From Verrucomicrobiota bacterium (lineage in GTDB: Bacteria; Verrucomicrobiota; Verrucomicrobiia; Opitutales; Opitutaceae): 64,000 nucleotides of DNA. Within the stretch, counting starts at the first letter, position 1. Each line of letters opens with the position of its first letter. The stretch covers positions 29,039 through 93,038 of the forward strand of contig JAQGOP010000027.1 of the NCBI GenBank assembly GCA_028293545.1, written 5' to 3'. Positions 1-8,534 of this stretch are shown piece by piece. The position numbers and the translations under genes were made by a program. The notes under the pieces were generated by a model. That model saw nothing but the letters and a program-made list of their open reading frames with translations. It was not told the origin of the DNA and did no database searches.

Positions 1-71
1 CGATCCCCGGCGCCGTGCTCGCGGGCAAACTCCAGCCGAGCGAACCCGCCCGCGTGGCCGCTCACCGCTAA
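1..71 (+). CDS. 3' end of a gene upstream of sdhA, probably the succinate dehydrogenase cytochrome b subunit (partial)
   Basis: An open frame entering from the left edge ends with TAA 12 bases before the sdhA start; the visible tail is about 22 codons (ending ...PARVAAHR). In bacteria with this type of flavoprotein the order sdhC-sdhA-sdhB is usual, so the natural reading is the membrane-anchor cytochrome b subunit. Nothing in the tail itself is diagnostic; the call rests on position only. Confidence 0.5.
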   Translation, partial: IPGAVLAGKLQPSEPARVAAHR

Positions 72-83
72 AAAATTTCCGAC

Positions 84-2006
84 ATGGCCAAACTCGATTC
101 CAAGGTTCCCTCCGGCCCGCTCGCGGACAAGTGGCGCAAGCACAAGACCGAGATCAAGCTCGTCAACCCGGCCAACAAGCGGAAATACGAGGTCATCGTC
201 GTCGGCGCCGGCCTCGCGGGTTCCTCGGCCGCCGCCACCCTGGCGGAGCTTGGCTACAAGGTGAAGAATTTCGTCTTCCACGACAGCCCGCGCCGCGCGC
301 ACTCCATCGCCGCACAGGGGGGCATCAACGCCGCGAAGAATTACCAGAACGACGGCGACTCGGTGCACCGCCTGTTCTACGACACGATCAAGGGCGGCGA
401 TTACCGTTCGCGCGAGGCGAACGTGCACCGGCTCGCTGAGGTGTCCGTCAACATCATCGACCAATGCGCCGCGCAAGGCGTCCCCTTCGCGCGGGAGTAC
501 GGCGGCCTGCTCGCCAACCGCTCGTTCGGCGGCGCCCAGGTCAGCCGGACGTTTTATGCCCGCGGCCAAACCGGGCAGCAGCTGCTCCTCGGCGCATACT
601 CCGCGCTGTCACGCATGATCAGCGCGGGTGCGATCGAGCTTCATGCCAACAGTGAGATGCTGGACGTCGTGATCGTCGATGGGCAGGCAAAGGGCATCAT
701 CGTCCGCGACCTGATCACCGGCGAAATCACCCGTCACGCGGCGGACGCAGTGATCCTCGCGACCGGCGGCTACGGCAACGTCTTCAATCTCTCGACCTAC
801 GCTCGCGGTTCCAACGTGACGGCCATCTGGCGCGCGTACAAACGCGGCGCGTGCATGGCAAACCCGTGCTACACGCAGATCCACCCGACGTGCATCCCGG
901 TGACCGGCGATTATCAGTCGAAGCTGACGCTGATGTCGGAGTCGCTGCGCAACGACGGGCGCATTTGGGTGCCGAAGCGCAAGGAGGATCGCCAGAAGCC
1001 GCCGGCGACGGTCGCCGAGCCCGACCGCGATTATTACCTGGAGCGGCTTTACCCGGCCTTCGGCAACCTGTGTCCCCGCGACGTGGCTTCCCGCGCGGCA
1101 AAACGCGTGTGCGATGAAGGTCGCGGCGTGGGCGAGACCGGCCTCGGGGTGTACCTCGATTTTGCGGATGCGATCAACCGCCTGGGCGAGGCGGGCGTGC
1201 GCGAGCGCTACGGCAATCTTTTCGACATCTACCACGAGATCACCGCCGAGAGCGCGTACCAGCAGCCGATGCGGATTTATCCCGCGGTGCATTACACGAT
1301 GGGCGGCCTGTGGGTGGACTATAACCTGATGTCGAACGTACCCGGGCTCTTCGTGCTGGGTGAGGCAAATTTCTCCGACCATGGCGCGAATCGCCTCGGC
1401 GCCTCGGCGTTGATGCAGGGATTGGCCGACGGTTATTTCGTCATTCCCTACACGATCGGCGATTATCTCGCGGGGCAAAAACCCGGGTCGCGTCCCTCCG
1501 TGGATGCGCCGGAATTCAAGGCGGCGGAGGACAACGTCCGCAACGCCACGAACCGCCTGCTCGGCATCAACGGGCGCGAGCCGGTGAGCCATTTCCACAA
1601 GCGCCTCGGCAAGATCATGTGGGAGCATTGCGGGATGGCGCGCACGAAGGAAGGGCTCGAGGAGGCGCTGAAGCTGATCCCGGCGCTGCGCGAGGAATTC
1701 TGGGCGACGGTCAAGGTCCCCGGTTCCGCGGAAACCTTGAACCAATCGCTGGAGCAAGCCGGCCGGGTGGGGGACTTTCTGGAATTCGGCGAGCTGCTCT
1801 GCCTTGACGCCTTGAAGCGCGAGGAAAGCTGCGGCGGACATTTCCGGGAGGAGCACCAATTTCCCGACGGCGAGTGCAAGCGCGACGACACGAACTACGG
1901 CCACGTTGCGGCGTGGGAATACCAAGGCGCAGGCCAGACCCCGCTGCGCAACACCGAGCCGCTCAACTACGAGTTCACGAAAATGAGCGTGCGAAACTAC
2001 AAATGA
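84..2006 (+). CDS. sdhA: Succinate dehydrogenase / fumarate reductase flavoprotein subunit
   Basis: Catalytic subunit of complex II: oxidises succinate to fumarate with covalently bound FAD and passes electrons to SdhB at the cytoplasmic face of the membrane. The 640-residue protein has the dinucleotide-binding GAGLAG at 41-46, the FAD-attachment region [10 protein letters not shown] with His73, the substrate-site motif HYTMGG near 412, and [14 protein letters not shown] near 440. Length and the long insertions fit the type-B enzymes of Bacteroidetes/epsilonproteobacterial style rather than the shorter mitochondrial type. ATG at 84 gives a typical N-terminus. It lies 12 bp after the presumed sdhC and 155 bp before sdhB, so the three are probably one transcript. 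Confidence 0.96.
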   Translation: MAKLDSKVPSGPLADKWRKHKTEIKLVNPANKRKYEVIVVGAGLAGSSAAATLAELGYKVKNFVFHDSPRRAHSIAAQGGINAAKNYQNDGDSVHRLFYDTIKGGDYRSREANVHRLAEVSVNIIDQCAAQGVPFAREYGGLLANRSFGGAQVSRTFYARGQTGQQLLLGAYSALSRMISAGAIELHANSEMLDVVIVDGQAKGIIVRDLITGEITRHAADAVILATGGYGNVFNLSTYARGSNVTAIWRAYKRGACMANPCYTQIHPTCIPVTGDYQSKLTLMSESLRNDGRIWVPKRKEDRQKPPATVAEPDRDYYLERLYPAFGNLCPRDVASRAAKRVCDEGRGVGETGLGVYLDFADAINRLGEAGVRERYGNLFDIYHEITAESAYQQPMRIYPAVHYTMGGLWVDYNLMSNVPGLFVLGEANFSDHGANRLGASALMQGLADGYFVIPYTIGDYLAGQKPGSRPSVDAPEFKAAEDNVRNATNRLLGINGREPVSHFHKRLGKIMWEHCGMARTKEGLEEALKLIPALREEFWATVKVPGSAETLNQSLEQAGRVGDFLEFGELLCLDALKREESCGGHFREEHQFPDGECKRDDTNYGHVAAWEYQGAGQTPLRNTEPLNYEFTKMSVRNYK

Positions 2007-2161
2007 TCACAATCTGCGCGAGACCGCTTAGGTGGGACGAGGTTCAATCCAAGCCGAAAAAACCTGTGCTCCCGGTGGCCCGCCCGGCGCGGCCGGTTTC
2101 GTGAATTGCCGCCGTCCTCATCCAATCGCCCCTCGGCTTTCCTACCTCGTAAATTTCTTCC

Positions 2162-2974
2162 ATGGTCGCAGAAACTAAATCCAAGAGCCTGAGCATTACC
2201 CTTCGTGTCTGGCGGCAAGCTGGTCCGGCGGCGCCGGGCGGCTTCGTGGACTATGCGGCGAAGAATTTGAGCTCGGACATGTCCTTCCTGGAAATGCTCG
2301 ATGTCGTGAATGACGAGCTGACGATGAAGGGCGAGGAGCCGATCGCGTTTGCGCACGACTGCCGCGAGGGCATCTGCGGCACGTGCTCGTGCATGATCAA
2401 CGGGAAGCCGCACGGCCCGGGCCACGGGATCGCGACGTGCCAGACGTACATGCGCAGTTTCACCGACGGCGACGTGATCGTGGTCGAGCCGTTTCGCGCG
2501 CGCGCCTTTCCGTTGATCAAGGACCTCGTGGTCGACCGTTCGGCGTTCGATAAAATTATCCAGGCGGGCGGGTTCATCAGCGTGCGCACCGGCGCGGCGC
2601 CGGATGCGAATTCCATTCCCGTGCCGAAGCCCGATGCGGATCTCGCGATGGATGCTGCGGCGTGCATCGGCTGCGGCGCATGTGTCGCCGCCTGCAAAAA
2701 CGCTTCGGCGATGTTGTTCGTGGCGGCGAAGGTTTCGCAGCTCGGGCTGTTCCCGCAGGGCCAGCCCGAACGCGATTCACGCGTGCTCTCGATGGTGGGA
2801 ACGATGGACAGCCTCGGCTTCGGCAACTGCACGAACCAGTACGAATGCAGCGCAGCGTGCCCGAAGGTGATCAGCCACGATTTCATTGCCCGGATGAACC
2901 GCGATTACCTGCGCGCCTCGGTGCGCGCGACGTTCAAACCAGCCTCCGCCAGCGCCGCTGGCGGCGGCGGTTGA
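2162..2974 (+). CDS. sdhB: Succinate dehydrogenase / fumarate reductase iron-sulfur subunit
   Basis: Electron-transfer subunit of complex II. The 270 residues contain the plant-type [2Fe-2S] ligands Cys67, Cys72, Cys75 and Cys93 ([11 protein letters not shown]), then two C-terminal cluster motifs: [11 protein letters not shown] (Cys168, 171, 174, 178) for [4Fe-4S] and [12 protein letters not shown] (Cys223, 229, 233) for [3Fe-4S]. All expected ligands are present. The tail is a low-complexity Ala/Gly run ending GGGG. The stop TGA is followed after two bases by the first AAGTAGCGC-type palindromic repeat. Gap of 155 bp after sdhA contains no gene. Confidence 0.96.
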   Translation: MVAETKSKSLSITLRVWRQAGPAAPGGFVDYAAKNLSSDMSFLEMLDVVNDELTMKGEEPIAFAHDCREGICGTCSCMINGKPHGPGHGIATCQTYMRSFTDGDVIVVEPFRARAFPLIKDLVVDRSAFDKIIQAGGFISVRTGAAPDANSIPVPKPDADLAMDAAACIGCGACVAACKNASAMLFVAAKVSQLGLFPQGQPERDSRVLSMVGTMDSLGFGNCTNQYECSAACPKVISHDFIARMNRDYLRASVRATFKPASASAAGGGG

Positions 2975-2976
2975 AA

Positions 2977-3231
2977 GTAGCGCAGGCGGCCCGCCTGCTT
3001 CGGGGATTGAACCATCCAATTCGTTTGAACAGAAGGCAACGAAGGTAACGAAGTGATCCCGGTGAGCGGAATCGCTCGTGCCCTTGGCGTCTGGGTTCCG
3101 AACCCTCCAAGGCATAATCGTAAAGGGCCACGAACGATTTCGCCGACCTGAACCTCTTCGTTTCCTTCGTTGTCTTCTGTTCAAATGGATTGGGGTTCGA
3201 CGCCCCGGAGCAGGCGGGCCGCCTGCGCTAC
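2977..3231. repeat. Nested palindromic element, copy 1 (outer GTAGCGC arms 2977-2999 and 3209-3231)
   Basis: Two exact inverted copies of the 23-bp GTAGCGC repeat enclose a second inverted repeat: left arm 3024-3053 (TTTGAACAGAAGGCAACG...) and right arm 3156-3185, about 30 bp each with few mismatches. Between these, AGCGGAATCGCTCGTG and its partner near 3128-3145 form a third arm pair, and CCTTGG/CCAAGG closes the centre. The whole 255 bp is therefore one imperfect palindrome. Copies 2 and 3 are at 15565-15853 and 19064-19271. No coding frame inside looks protein-like. Confidence 0.9.
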
Positions 3232-3300
3232 TTCTGGACCGCTGTTTTCTGTAACTTTCCGAAACATGCCGTGTTTTCTGGATAACAACTCAAACACGCC

Positions 3301-3519
3301 ATGAAGAATCTTCCTCTCATTTCCATCGTCGCTTCGCTCATTACGTTCGCGCTTTTCCCCACTGCTGTCGTCGCGGTTTCGCTCCTGTTCAGCGTCTGTC
3401 TTATCGCCGTTTTCGCCGCGGACTATAAGCGCGAGATCAAGCCCCTGGCGCCCGCCGCGTCGGTGGTCGCATTTCCCCGCGCCACGCGCGCGGCTGAGGC
3501 TTGCGAGCTGGCGGCTTGA
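3301..3519 (+). CDS. Small membrane protein of unknown function
   Basis: Seventy-two residues, start ATG at 3301. Residues about 4-42 are strongly hydrophobic (LISIVASLITFALFPTAVV then AVSLLFSVCLIAVFAADY), giving one or two membrane segments, followed by a basic, Ala-rich cytoplasmic-looking tail. I do not recognise a family. A clear factor-independent terminator follows at 3545-3579, which supports a real, singly transcribed gene. It stands alone between a nested palindrome and a convergent lipoprotein gene. Confidence 0.6.
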   Translation: MKNLPLISIVASLITFALFPTAVVAVSLLFSVCLIAVFAADYKREIKPLAPAASVVAFPRATRAAEACELAA

Positions 3520-3544
3520 TCCCCGCGTAGTTCGCTTACTGGAG

Positions 3545-3579
3545 GACGGTCCTCGCTTCGCGCGGGGACCGTCTTTTTT
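3545..3579 (+). terminator. Factor-independent terminator after the small membrane protein gene
   Basis: GACGGTCC at 3545-3552 pairs with GGACCGTC at 3566-3573 and is followed by six T residues (3574-3579). This is one of few canonical stem plus T-run terminators in the window. Confidence 0.9.
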
Positions 3580-3621
3580 CGTTTGGCACCAAACGCGCGG
3601 CCCTAGGCCGGCGCGGGAATT

Positions 3622-4110
3622 TCAACGCGCCAGCGATTGGAGGCCGCTCAAGTTGATGGTGCCTTCCGACTGGCTCTTGAGTTTCATCTCCTCCTCGCCG
3701 GCGGTCGCGAAAAGCACGCTTTCAAGCCGGTATTTCACGACCGGATTTCCCTGCACGGTGAGCAACTGCTTCACCAGCGCGGCGTTTTCCAGGATCATGG
3801 TCACGTCGTGGGTCACGGAACTGAGCGGCGGCACGCCGATCGGCGTGTGGCTCACCGCTTTGCCGACGTAGCCGCCGTTGAAATAAAGTTTGTGCGCCGA
3901 GCCCGAGAAGCCAAACGCGTTGACGCTCTCGCTCGTGAATCGGAGCGTCACGATGACCCGCGTCTCCGTCAGCGTGGCATCGGCGGCCTTCAAATCTGCC
4001 ACCGTTACGGTGACGCTGTCTGGCTTGGCCGTGGTGTTGCAGCCGTTGAGAAGCAGGCCGACACCGAGCAAAAGGAGAGCAAAGATGGGGAGGGCTTTAA
4101 TGCGTTGCAT
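3622..4110 (-). CDS. LEA type 2 family lipoprotein
   Basis: Predicted outer- or inner-membrane lipoprotein of 162 residues. Residues 1-23 form a signal peptide ending in the lipobox LLNGC with the lipidated Cys24. The remainder (about 38-150) resembles the LEA-2/WHy beta-sandwich domain: an amphipathic TVTVADLKAADATLTETRV entry strand, a central NGGYVGKAV segment and a GxPPLSSVTHDV turn. Such proteins are linked with desiccation or envelope stress in other bacteria, but the role here is unknown. Convergent with the small membrane protein gene upstream. Confidence 0.72.
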   Translation of the reverse strand: MQRIKALPIFALLLLGVGLLLNGCNTTAKPDSVTVTVADLKAADATLTETRVIVTLRFTSESVNAFGFSGSAHKLYFNGGYVGKAVSHTPIGVPPLSSVTHDVTMILENAALVKQLLTVQGNPVVKYRLESVLFATAGEEEMKLKSQSEGTINLSGLQSLAR

Positions 4111-4218
4111 CCGCCGATGGAAGGAGTGCCGCGTGAAAACTGCAAGGCATCCGAATGCTTTCCCAACTCGGATTTCCCGCGAATCCGCGCGGGTCCACGA
4201 ATTCCAGGAGTCTTCGCC

Positions 4219-4473
4219 TCAGAATACCGTGAGCGCGTGGGCGCTCTCGATCGCGATCCAAGCACAGCCGGCGGCAACCATCAGCGCCAGGGCTTGGCGC
4301 ATCAGCTTCCGGCCGCGGAGCACGGTGTCGTGGAAATCGGTGTCGAGCGACTTGCGGTTGTTCTCCGCGAGAAAACTGACGAAGCGGGAATTCCGGCAAG
4401 GTCCGCGTCCACTCTCCAACCGGCCAAGCCTAATGGCTGGGCGATGAAAGAATTTGCGGAGGAAGCGACGCAC
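4219..4473 (-). CDS. Small single-pass membrane protein, hypothetical
   Basis: Eighty-four residues. The C-terminal half looks genuine: a charged SFLAENNRKSLDTDFHDTVL stretch followed by a transmembrane helix (ALALMVAAGCAWIAIESA). The N-terminal Arg-rich part (MRRFLRKFFHRP) may or may not be translated; no second start is better. No family recognised. It lies in the same orientation as the LEA-2 lipoprotein gene, 108 bp upstream of it. Confidence 0.5.
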   Translation of the reverse strand: MRRFLRKFFHRPAIRLGRLESGRGPCRNSRFVSFLAENNRKSLDTDFHDTVLRGRKLMRQALALMVAAGCAWIAIESAHALTVF

Positions 4474-4554
4474 GAGGGGATATCGGAAATTAGGGATGGT
4501 TTATTCAACGAGAAACTCTCTAGGGTCTGACTTTCACGACTTTTTTTTCGCGGC

Positions 4555-5859
4555 ATGCACCATTTCCACTACACCGGCCAAGACCTGCACTGCGAGTCGG
4601 TGGACCTCGCCGCCGTGGCCCGGCTCTATGGCACGCCCGCCTATGTTTATAGTGCGGCCACCATGGCCGATAATTTTCGCCGTCTCCAAAGCAACCTTTC
4701 CGGCCTCGACCTGCAGATTTGTTATGCGATGAAGGCGTGCTCCAACATCGCCGTCATCAGGCATTTCGCCAATCTGGGCGCCGGCTTTGACCTGGTCAGC
4801 GGCGGCGAATTGCGCCGGGTGCTCGCGGCGGGCGCCAATGTCCATAACAGCGTGTTCGCGGGTGTCGGGAAGACGGAGGCGGAAATCCGCCTCGCGTTGG
4901 AAAACGGGATCTACGCGTTTCATGTCGAGAGCGAGCCCGAGCTCGCGCGGATCAACCACGTCGCCGGCCAGCTCGGCGTTCAGGCGCCCATCGCGATCCG
5001 CGTCAACCCCGACGTCGATGCCCATACGCATGCGAAAATCACGACCGGGAAGAGCGACAACAAATTCGGCATTCCCTTGAAGTTCGCGCCCGCCGCTTAC
5101 GAAGCGGCGGCGAAACTGAAAAACCTCCGGATCCGCGGCGTGCAGATGCACATCGGCTCGCAGCTCACGGACATCGCGCCGTTCGTGGAGGCGGTCAAAA
5201 AAGTCGCGCCCTTCGTCGCGGAGCTGAAGGCCGGCTACGGCATCGAGTATTTTTCGATCGGCGGCGGCATGGGGATTACTTACCGCGACGCGCTCGCGAG
5301 CGGACAGGCCGCCTGGTGGGACGCACAGCCGGCCGACAAGCGTCCGCTCACGCCGGAAATCTACGGTGCCGCGCTGACGCCGCTGCTCGCGCCGCTTGGT
5401 TTGAAAATCCTGCTCGAACACGGGCGTTTCATGGTGGGCAATGCAGGCGTGCTGCTCGCGCGCGTGGAGCACCTCAAGCGCGGCGCGGGAAAAAATTTCC
5501 TCATCCTCGACGCCGCGATGAACGACTTGGTGCGCCCGGCGATGTATGAGTCCTACCACGAGATCGTCCCGGTGCATCGCGACAGTTCGCGCCGCGCGCT
5601 GGTGGCCGACATCGTGGGCCCGATCTGCGAGAGCAGCGATTGCTTCGCGAAGGACCGCCAGATCCAGGACGTCGGCGAAGGGGAGCTCGTGGCCTTCATG
5701 AGCGCGGGCGCCTACGGTTATGCGATGGCCAGCCGGTACAATTCCCGCGGCATGCCCGCCGAGGTCCTGGTGAACGGCAGCGCCTTTGAATTGGTGAACG
5801 CACGCGAGTCGTTCGAGCAGATGATCGCCGGCGAGAAGATCCCGGCGTTCCTGCAATAA
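4555..5859 (+). CDS. lysA: Diaminopimelate decarboxylase
   Basis: PLP-dependent decarboxylation of meso-diaminopimelate to lysine, last step of lysine synthesis. The 434 residues show the alanine-racemase-like barrel with the Schiff-base lysine in CYAMKACSN (Lys60), GGGMG near 242-246 for phosphate binding, and the C-terminal active-site GPICESSDCF. Length is usual for the family. ATG at 4555 follows a run of T; a good Shine-Dalgarno is not obvious. It is followed directly by a long palindrome (5862-6064) and stands as a single gene. Confidence 0.95.
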   Translation: MHHFHYTGQDLHCESVDLAAVARLYGTPAYVYSAATMADNFRRLQSNLSGLDLQICYAMKACSNIAVIRHFANLGAGFDLVSGGELRRVLAAGANVHNSVFAGVGKTEAEIRLALENGIYAFHVESEPELARINHVAGQLGVQAPIAIRVNPDVDAHTHAKITTGKSDNKFGIPLKFAPAAYEAAAKLKNLRIRGVQMHIGSQLTDIAPFVEAVKKVAPFVAELKAGYGIEYFSIGGGMGITYRDALASGQAAWWDAQPADKRPLTPEIYGAALTPLLAPLGLKILLEHGRFMVGNAGVLLARVEHLKRGAGKNFLILDAAMNDLVRPAMYESYHEIVPVHRDSSRRALVADIVGPICESSDCFAKDRQIQDVGEGELVAFMSAGAYGYAMASRYNSRGMPAEVLVNGSAFELVNARESFEQMIAGEKIPAFLQ

Positions 5860-5861
5860 TT

Positions 5862-6064
5862 GCGGATTGCGGATCGCGAATTGCGGATACCGGAAACCGG
5901 AAACCGGATAGCTAAGGCGCCGGGAACCACCGCAACGAAGCTGGAGTGTTGTCCCGCATCGGTGCGTGAACAACTGCGACCCGTCGTCTTGGAACCGCAC
6001 TATTTCCCGAAGACTGACGTTTCGCCTTAGCTATCCGGTTTCCGGTATCCGCAATCCGCAATTC
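5862..6064. repeat. Long palindromic element of the GATACCGGAAACC family
   Basis: Left arm 5881-5918 (TTGCGGATACCGGAAACC...GCTAAGGCG) pairs with right arm 6023-6054 (CGCCTTAGCTATCCGG...). The left arm carries an extra 7-base GAAACCG, i.e. a short tandem duplication absent from the right arm. Outside the arms are further GATTGCGGAT/ATCCGCAATC copies. The element fills the gap between lysA and the next gene. Related arms occur at 21239-21300, 35309-35475 and 37003-37035. Confidence 0.85.
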
Positions 6065-6116
6065 AGCCTCCCAATCTCCCCATTGACCCTTCCACGACCT
6101 GACCCATCCTGCGGGC

Positions 6117-7253
6117 ATGGTACGCACGTCGACGCCCCTGGCTTCTGCGACGACTGAGGACGGGGTTGAAACCGTGCTCGGGCGGCAGTTTAGCGAGCGC
6201 GAATACCTCACCATGAATCCCGATGTCCGCGCGGATATCGCCGCGGGAAAATTCGAATCGGGCCGCCACCATTTTATCCATTTTGGGCATGCCGAGGGCC
6301 GGCTCGGTCGCCAGCCGGAAGAGATCTCACCGTTCTTCGGCCACTTGCCTGTCAACGAAAACACCCTCCCGGCATTTCGGGCCGAACATTTCCCGTATGC
6401 CGGCCCGCATCCCTGGCTCGATCGTGCGGATTGGGCGCAGGCCGTGGACCGAAAACTCGCCGCCGGCGAAATCTCGCCGGACGATGCCGCCGTGTGCCGC
6501 AGTTGGGCGGAGCACGGCTACTTGATTTTGAAAGGCGTGATTCCCGCGGCAATGCTCGACGAGGGCTGGTCAGCCTACGAGCGCGCGATCGCGGCAGGCG
6601 CGATTACGCTGCTTGCGGACAAGGCCGGCGAAACCGATCCGTGGCCCGGACGGTACCTCGACCCGCACCTCAAAATTCCCGAGATCTGCCCAGTGATGCG
6701 GCACCCGGAACTGTTGCGCGTGTTGCGCCTGCTCATGCAGCGCGAACCGGCGCCGTTCCAATCGATCGCTTCACACAAGGGCACGCAGCAGGGCGCGCAC
6801 TCGGATTCGATCCACATGACGACGTACCCGCTCGGTTACCTCACCGCGGCGTGGATCGCGTTTGAGGATATCCATCCGGATAGCGGTCCCCTCGTTTATT
6901 ATCCCGGCAGCCACCGCCTGCCTTATGTGTTCAGCAAGGATGTCGGCATCGAGGTCGGCGAATTCGCCGCCGGCGGCTACGCGCCGTACCTGGAAAAATA
7001 CGAGCCCTACATCGCAAAGCTGCTGGAGGAAAATCACTGCCGGCCCGCCTATTTCCACGCGGGCAAGGGCGATCTCCTGATCTGGCATGCGAACCTGATC
7101 CACGGCGGATCGCAGCGGCGCGACCTGCAGCGTTCGCGGCGGGCGCTGGTCTGCCATTATTTCGTGAAGGGCGCGGTGACCTACCACGACCTCGCCTCGA
7201 GCCGCGCCCGGCCGCACTTGGGGACTTGCCTGCTGCGTCCGCCGACCAACTGA
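6117..7253 (+). CDS. Phytanoyl-CoA dioxygenase (PhyH) family protein with N-terminal extension
   Basis: Probable Fe(II)/2-oxoglutarate-dependent oxygenase, 378 residues. The double-stranded beta-helix core (about 130-355) has the metal ligands His228 and Asp230 (GAHSDSIHM) and His329 (NLIHGG), with Arg341/342 positioned for 2-oxoglutarate. The first ~65 residues form a small separate module (REYLTMNPDVRADI...FIHFGHAEGR) of the kind found attached to sugar-modifying enzymes. Substrate unknown. It ends 12 bp before gpsA, so the two are likely co-transcribed. Confidence 0.82.
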   Translation: MVRTSTPLASATTEDGVETVLGRQFSEREYLTMNPDVRADIAAGKFESGRHHFIHFGHAEGRLGRQPEEISPFFGHLPVNENTLPAFRAEHFPYAGPHPWLDRADWAQAVDRKLAAGEISPDDAAVCRSWAEHGYLILKGVIPAAMLDEGWSAYERAIAAGAITLLADKAGETDPWPGRYLDPHLKIPEICPVMRHPELLRVLRLLMQREPAPFQSIASHKGTQQGAHSDSIHMTTYPLGYLTAAWIAFEDIHPDSGPLVYYPGSHRLPYVFSKDVGIEVGEFAAGGYAPYLEKYEPYIAKLLEENHCRPAYFHAGKGDLLIWHANLIHGGSQRRDLQRSRRALVCHYFVKGAVTYHDLASSRARPHLGTCLLRPPTN

Positions 7254-7264
7254 TTTCCCGCGCG

Positions 7265-8290
7265 ATGAAATTCACCGTCATCGGCGCCGGAGCTTGGGGC
7301 ACGGCCTTCGCCGTCCATTTGGCGCGCAATGGCCAGGTCGTCACCCTGGTGCCGCGCCGCGCGGAACAAGCCGCGATGCTGACGTCGACGCGCGAGAATT
7401 CGGAATACCTTCCCGGCGTCGCGCTGCCGCCGTCGCTGCGGATTGACCATGATCTCTTTGCCGGCCTGGCCGAAACCGACGTCGTGCTGCTCGCGTGTCC
7501 GTCGCAGGCCTTGCGCGAAACCTGCGAGCGCATGAAGGCGCACCTCGGCGCTTCGAAGCCGGGCCTCGTCGTGAGCCTGGCCAAAGGACTGGAGCTGGAC
7601 ACGTACCTGCGTCCCTCGCAGGTGATCGCCCACATCCTGCCGCACTTGAACGCGGGGTCGCTGACCGGGCCCACGAATGCCGCGGAAGTCGCGCGCGGCC
7701 TGCCCGCCGCGATGGTGCTGGCGGCCGGCGAGGCGGCGCCGGCGCAGGAAGTGCGCGACGTCCAGGCGGCGTTGAGCGGGGCGACGTTGCGGGTTTACAC
7801 GAGCGACGACCTGCCCGGCGTGGAATTCGGCGGGAGCCTGAAGAACATCTACGCGATCGCGGCGGGATGCTGCGATGGCCTGAAGCTGGGGGATAATTCC
7901 CGCGCCGCGCTGCTCACGCGCGCGCTCGCGGAGATGGTGCGGGTGGGGGTGACCTTGGGCGCGCGGCCGGAAACATTTTATGGGCTCAGCGGATTCGGCG
8001 ACTTGGTTGCGACGTGTCACGGGGCATGGAGTCGAAACCGCGAATTCGGTTTTGAACTCGGGATGGGCAAGAGTGTCGCGGCGCTGATGCAGGGGCGCAG
8101 GACGGTGGTCGAAGGTTACAAGACCACGCAGTCGTTCCACGGGCTCTGCCTGGAAAAGGGGATGGACGCGCCGATTCTCACCGAGATTTACGGAATTCTT
8201 TTCGAGAACAAGCCCCCGGCGAATGCGATCCGCGCGCTGATGACGCGCAGCCTGAAGCGCGAGACGGGCTCGCCGTTCATGCGCTCGTAA
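7265..8290 (+). CDS. gpsA: Glycerol-3-phosphate dehydrogenase [NAD(P)+]
   Basis: Makes sn-glycerol 3-phosphate from dihydroxyacetone phosphate for phospholipid synthesis. The 341-residue protein starts at ATG 7265 so that the Rossmann motif VIGAGAWGTA lies at residues 5-14; the catalytic Lys193 is in GGSLKNIYAI, and GPTNAAEVARG and GLSGFGDLVATC are family signatures. An upstream in-frame start would add 13 residues overlapping the preceding gene and is rejected. TAA stop is immediately followed by an AAGTAGCGC-type repeat. Confidence 0.96.
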   Translation: MKFTVIGAGAWGTAFAVHLARNGQVVTLVPRRAEQAAMLTSTRENSEYLPGVALPPSLRIDHDLFAGLAETDVVLLACPSQALRETCERMKAHLGASKPGLVVSLAKGLELDTYLRPSQVIAHILPHLNAGSLTGPTNAAEVARGLPAAMVLAAGEAAPAQEVRDVQAALSGATLRVYTSDDLPGVEFGGSLKNIYAIAAGCCDGLKLGDNSRAALLTRALAEMVRVGVTLGARPETFYGLSGFGDLVATCHGAWSRNREFGFELGMGKSVAALMQGRRTVVEGYKTTQSFHGLCLEKGMDAPILTEIYGILFENKPPANAIRALMTRSLKRETGSPFMRS

Positions 8291-8482
8291 GTAGCGCAGG
8301 CGGCCCGCCTGCTTTTCGAAGTAGCGAGGAGCTTAGGTGAATGCGTCGGAACGTGGCGCCACGTCATCGACTGGCTCTGTTGGACGTTTCAATCGATACG
8401 TCGCAGGTTTGTAGGCGGAGCCGAACGAGCCAGTCGAAGACGTGGCGCTACGTCTCCCGAGCAGGCGGGCCGCCTGCGCTAC
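8291..8482. repeat. Nested palindromic element, type B copy 1 (outer arms 8291-8313 and 8460-8482)
   Basis: Two exact inverted 23-bp GTAGCGC repeats enclose a different inverted repeat: GTGGCGCCACGTCATCGACT at 8353 onward against AGTCGAAGACGTGGCGC near 8432-8449, with GGCTCTGTTGG/CGAACGAGCC inside. This inner family recurs at 14359-14545, in reverse orientation at 20700-20868, and as a 16-bp remnant at 12100-12115. Confidence 0.88.
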
Positions 8483-8534
8483 TTCGAACGCGGCCTTGCG
8501 CGCCACCTTAAAAATGCTGAGGTGGGCGGACCCC

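Noticed and set aside
609..1925. Long open frame antisense to sdhA
   Set aside because: High-GC shadow frame; composition is Arg/His/Ala-rich without domain motifs, while the opposite strand is clearly sdhA. The same applies to long antisense frames over lysA, the SSS gene, the helicase, the GH36 gene and the NHL-repeat gene.
2777..3184. Open frames running through the palindromic repeats (also 18365-19171, 15490-15753, 19201-19557)
   Set aside because: They are translations of repeat arms (recurring RRAACAT and AQAARLL peptides), not conserved proteins.
3545..3579. Stem-loop after the small membrane protein as a riboswitch or leader
   Set aside because: Simple stem followed by six T residues; it ends the upstream gene and the next gene is on the other strand.
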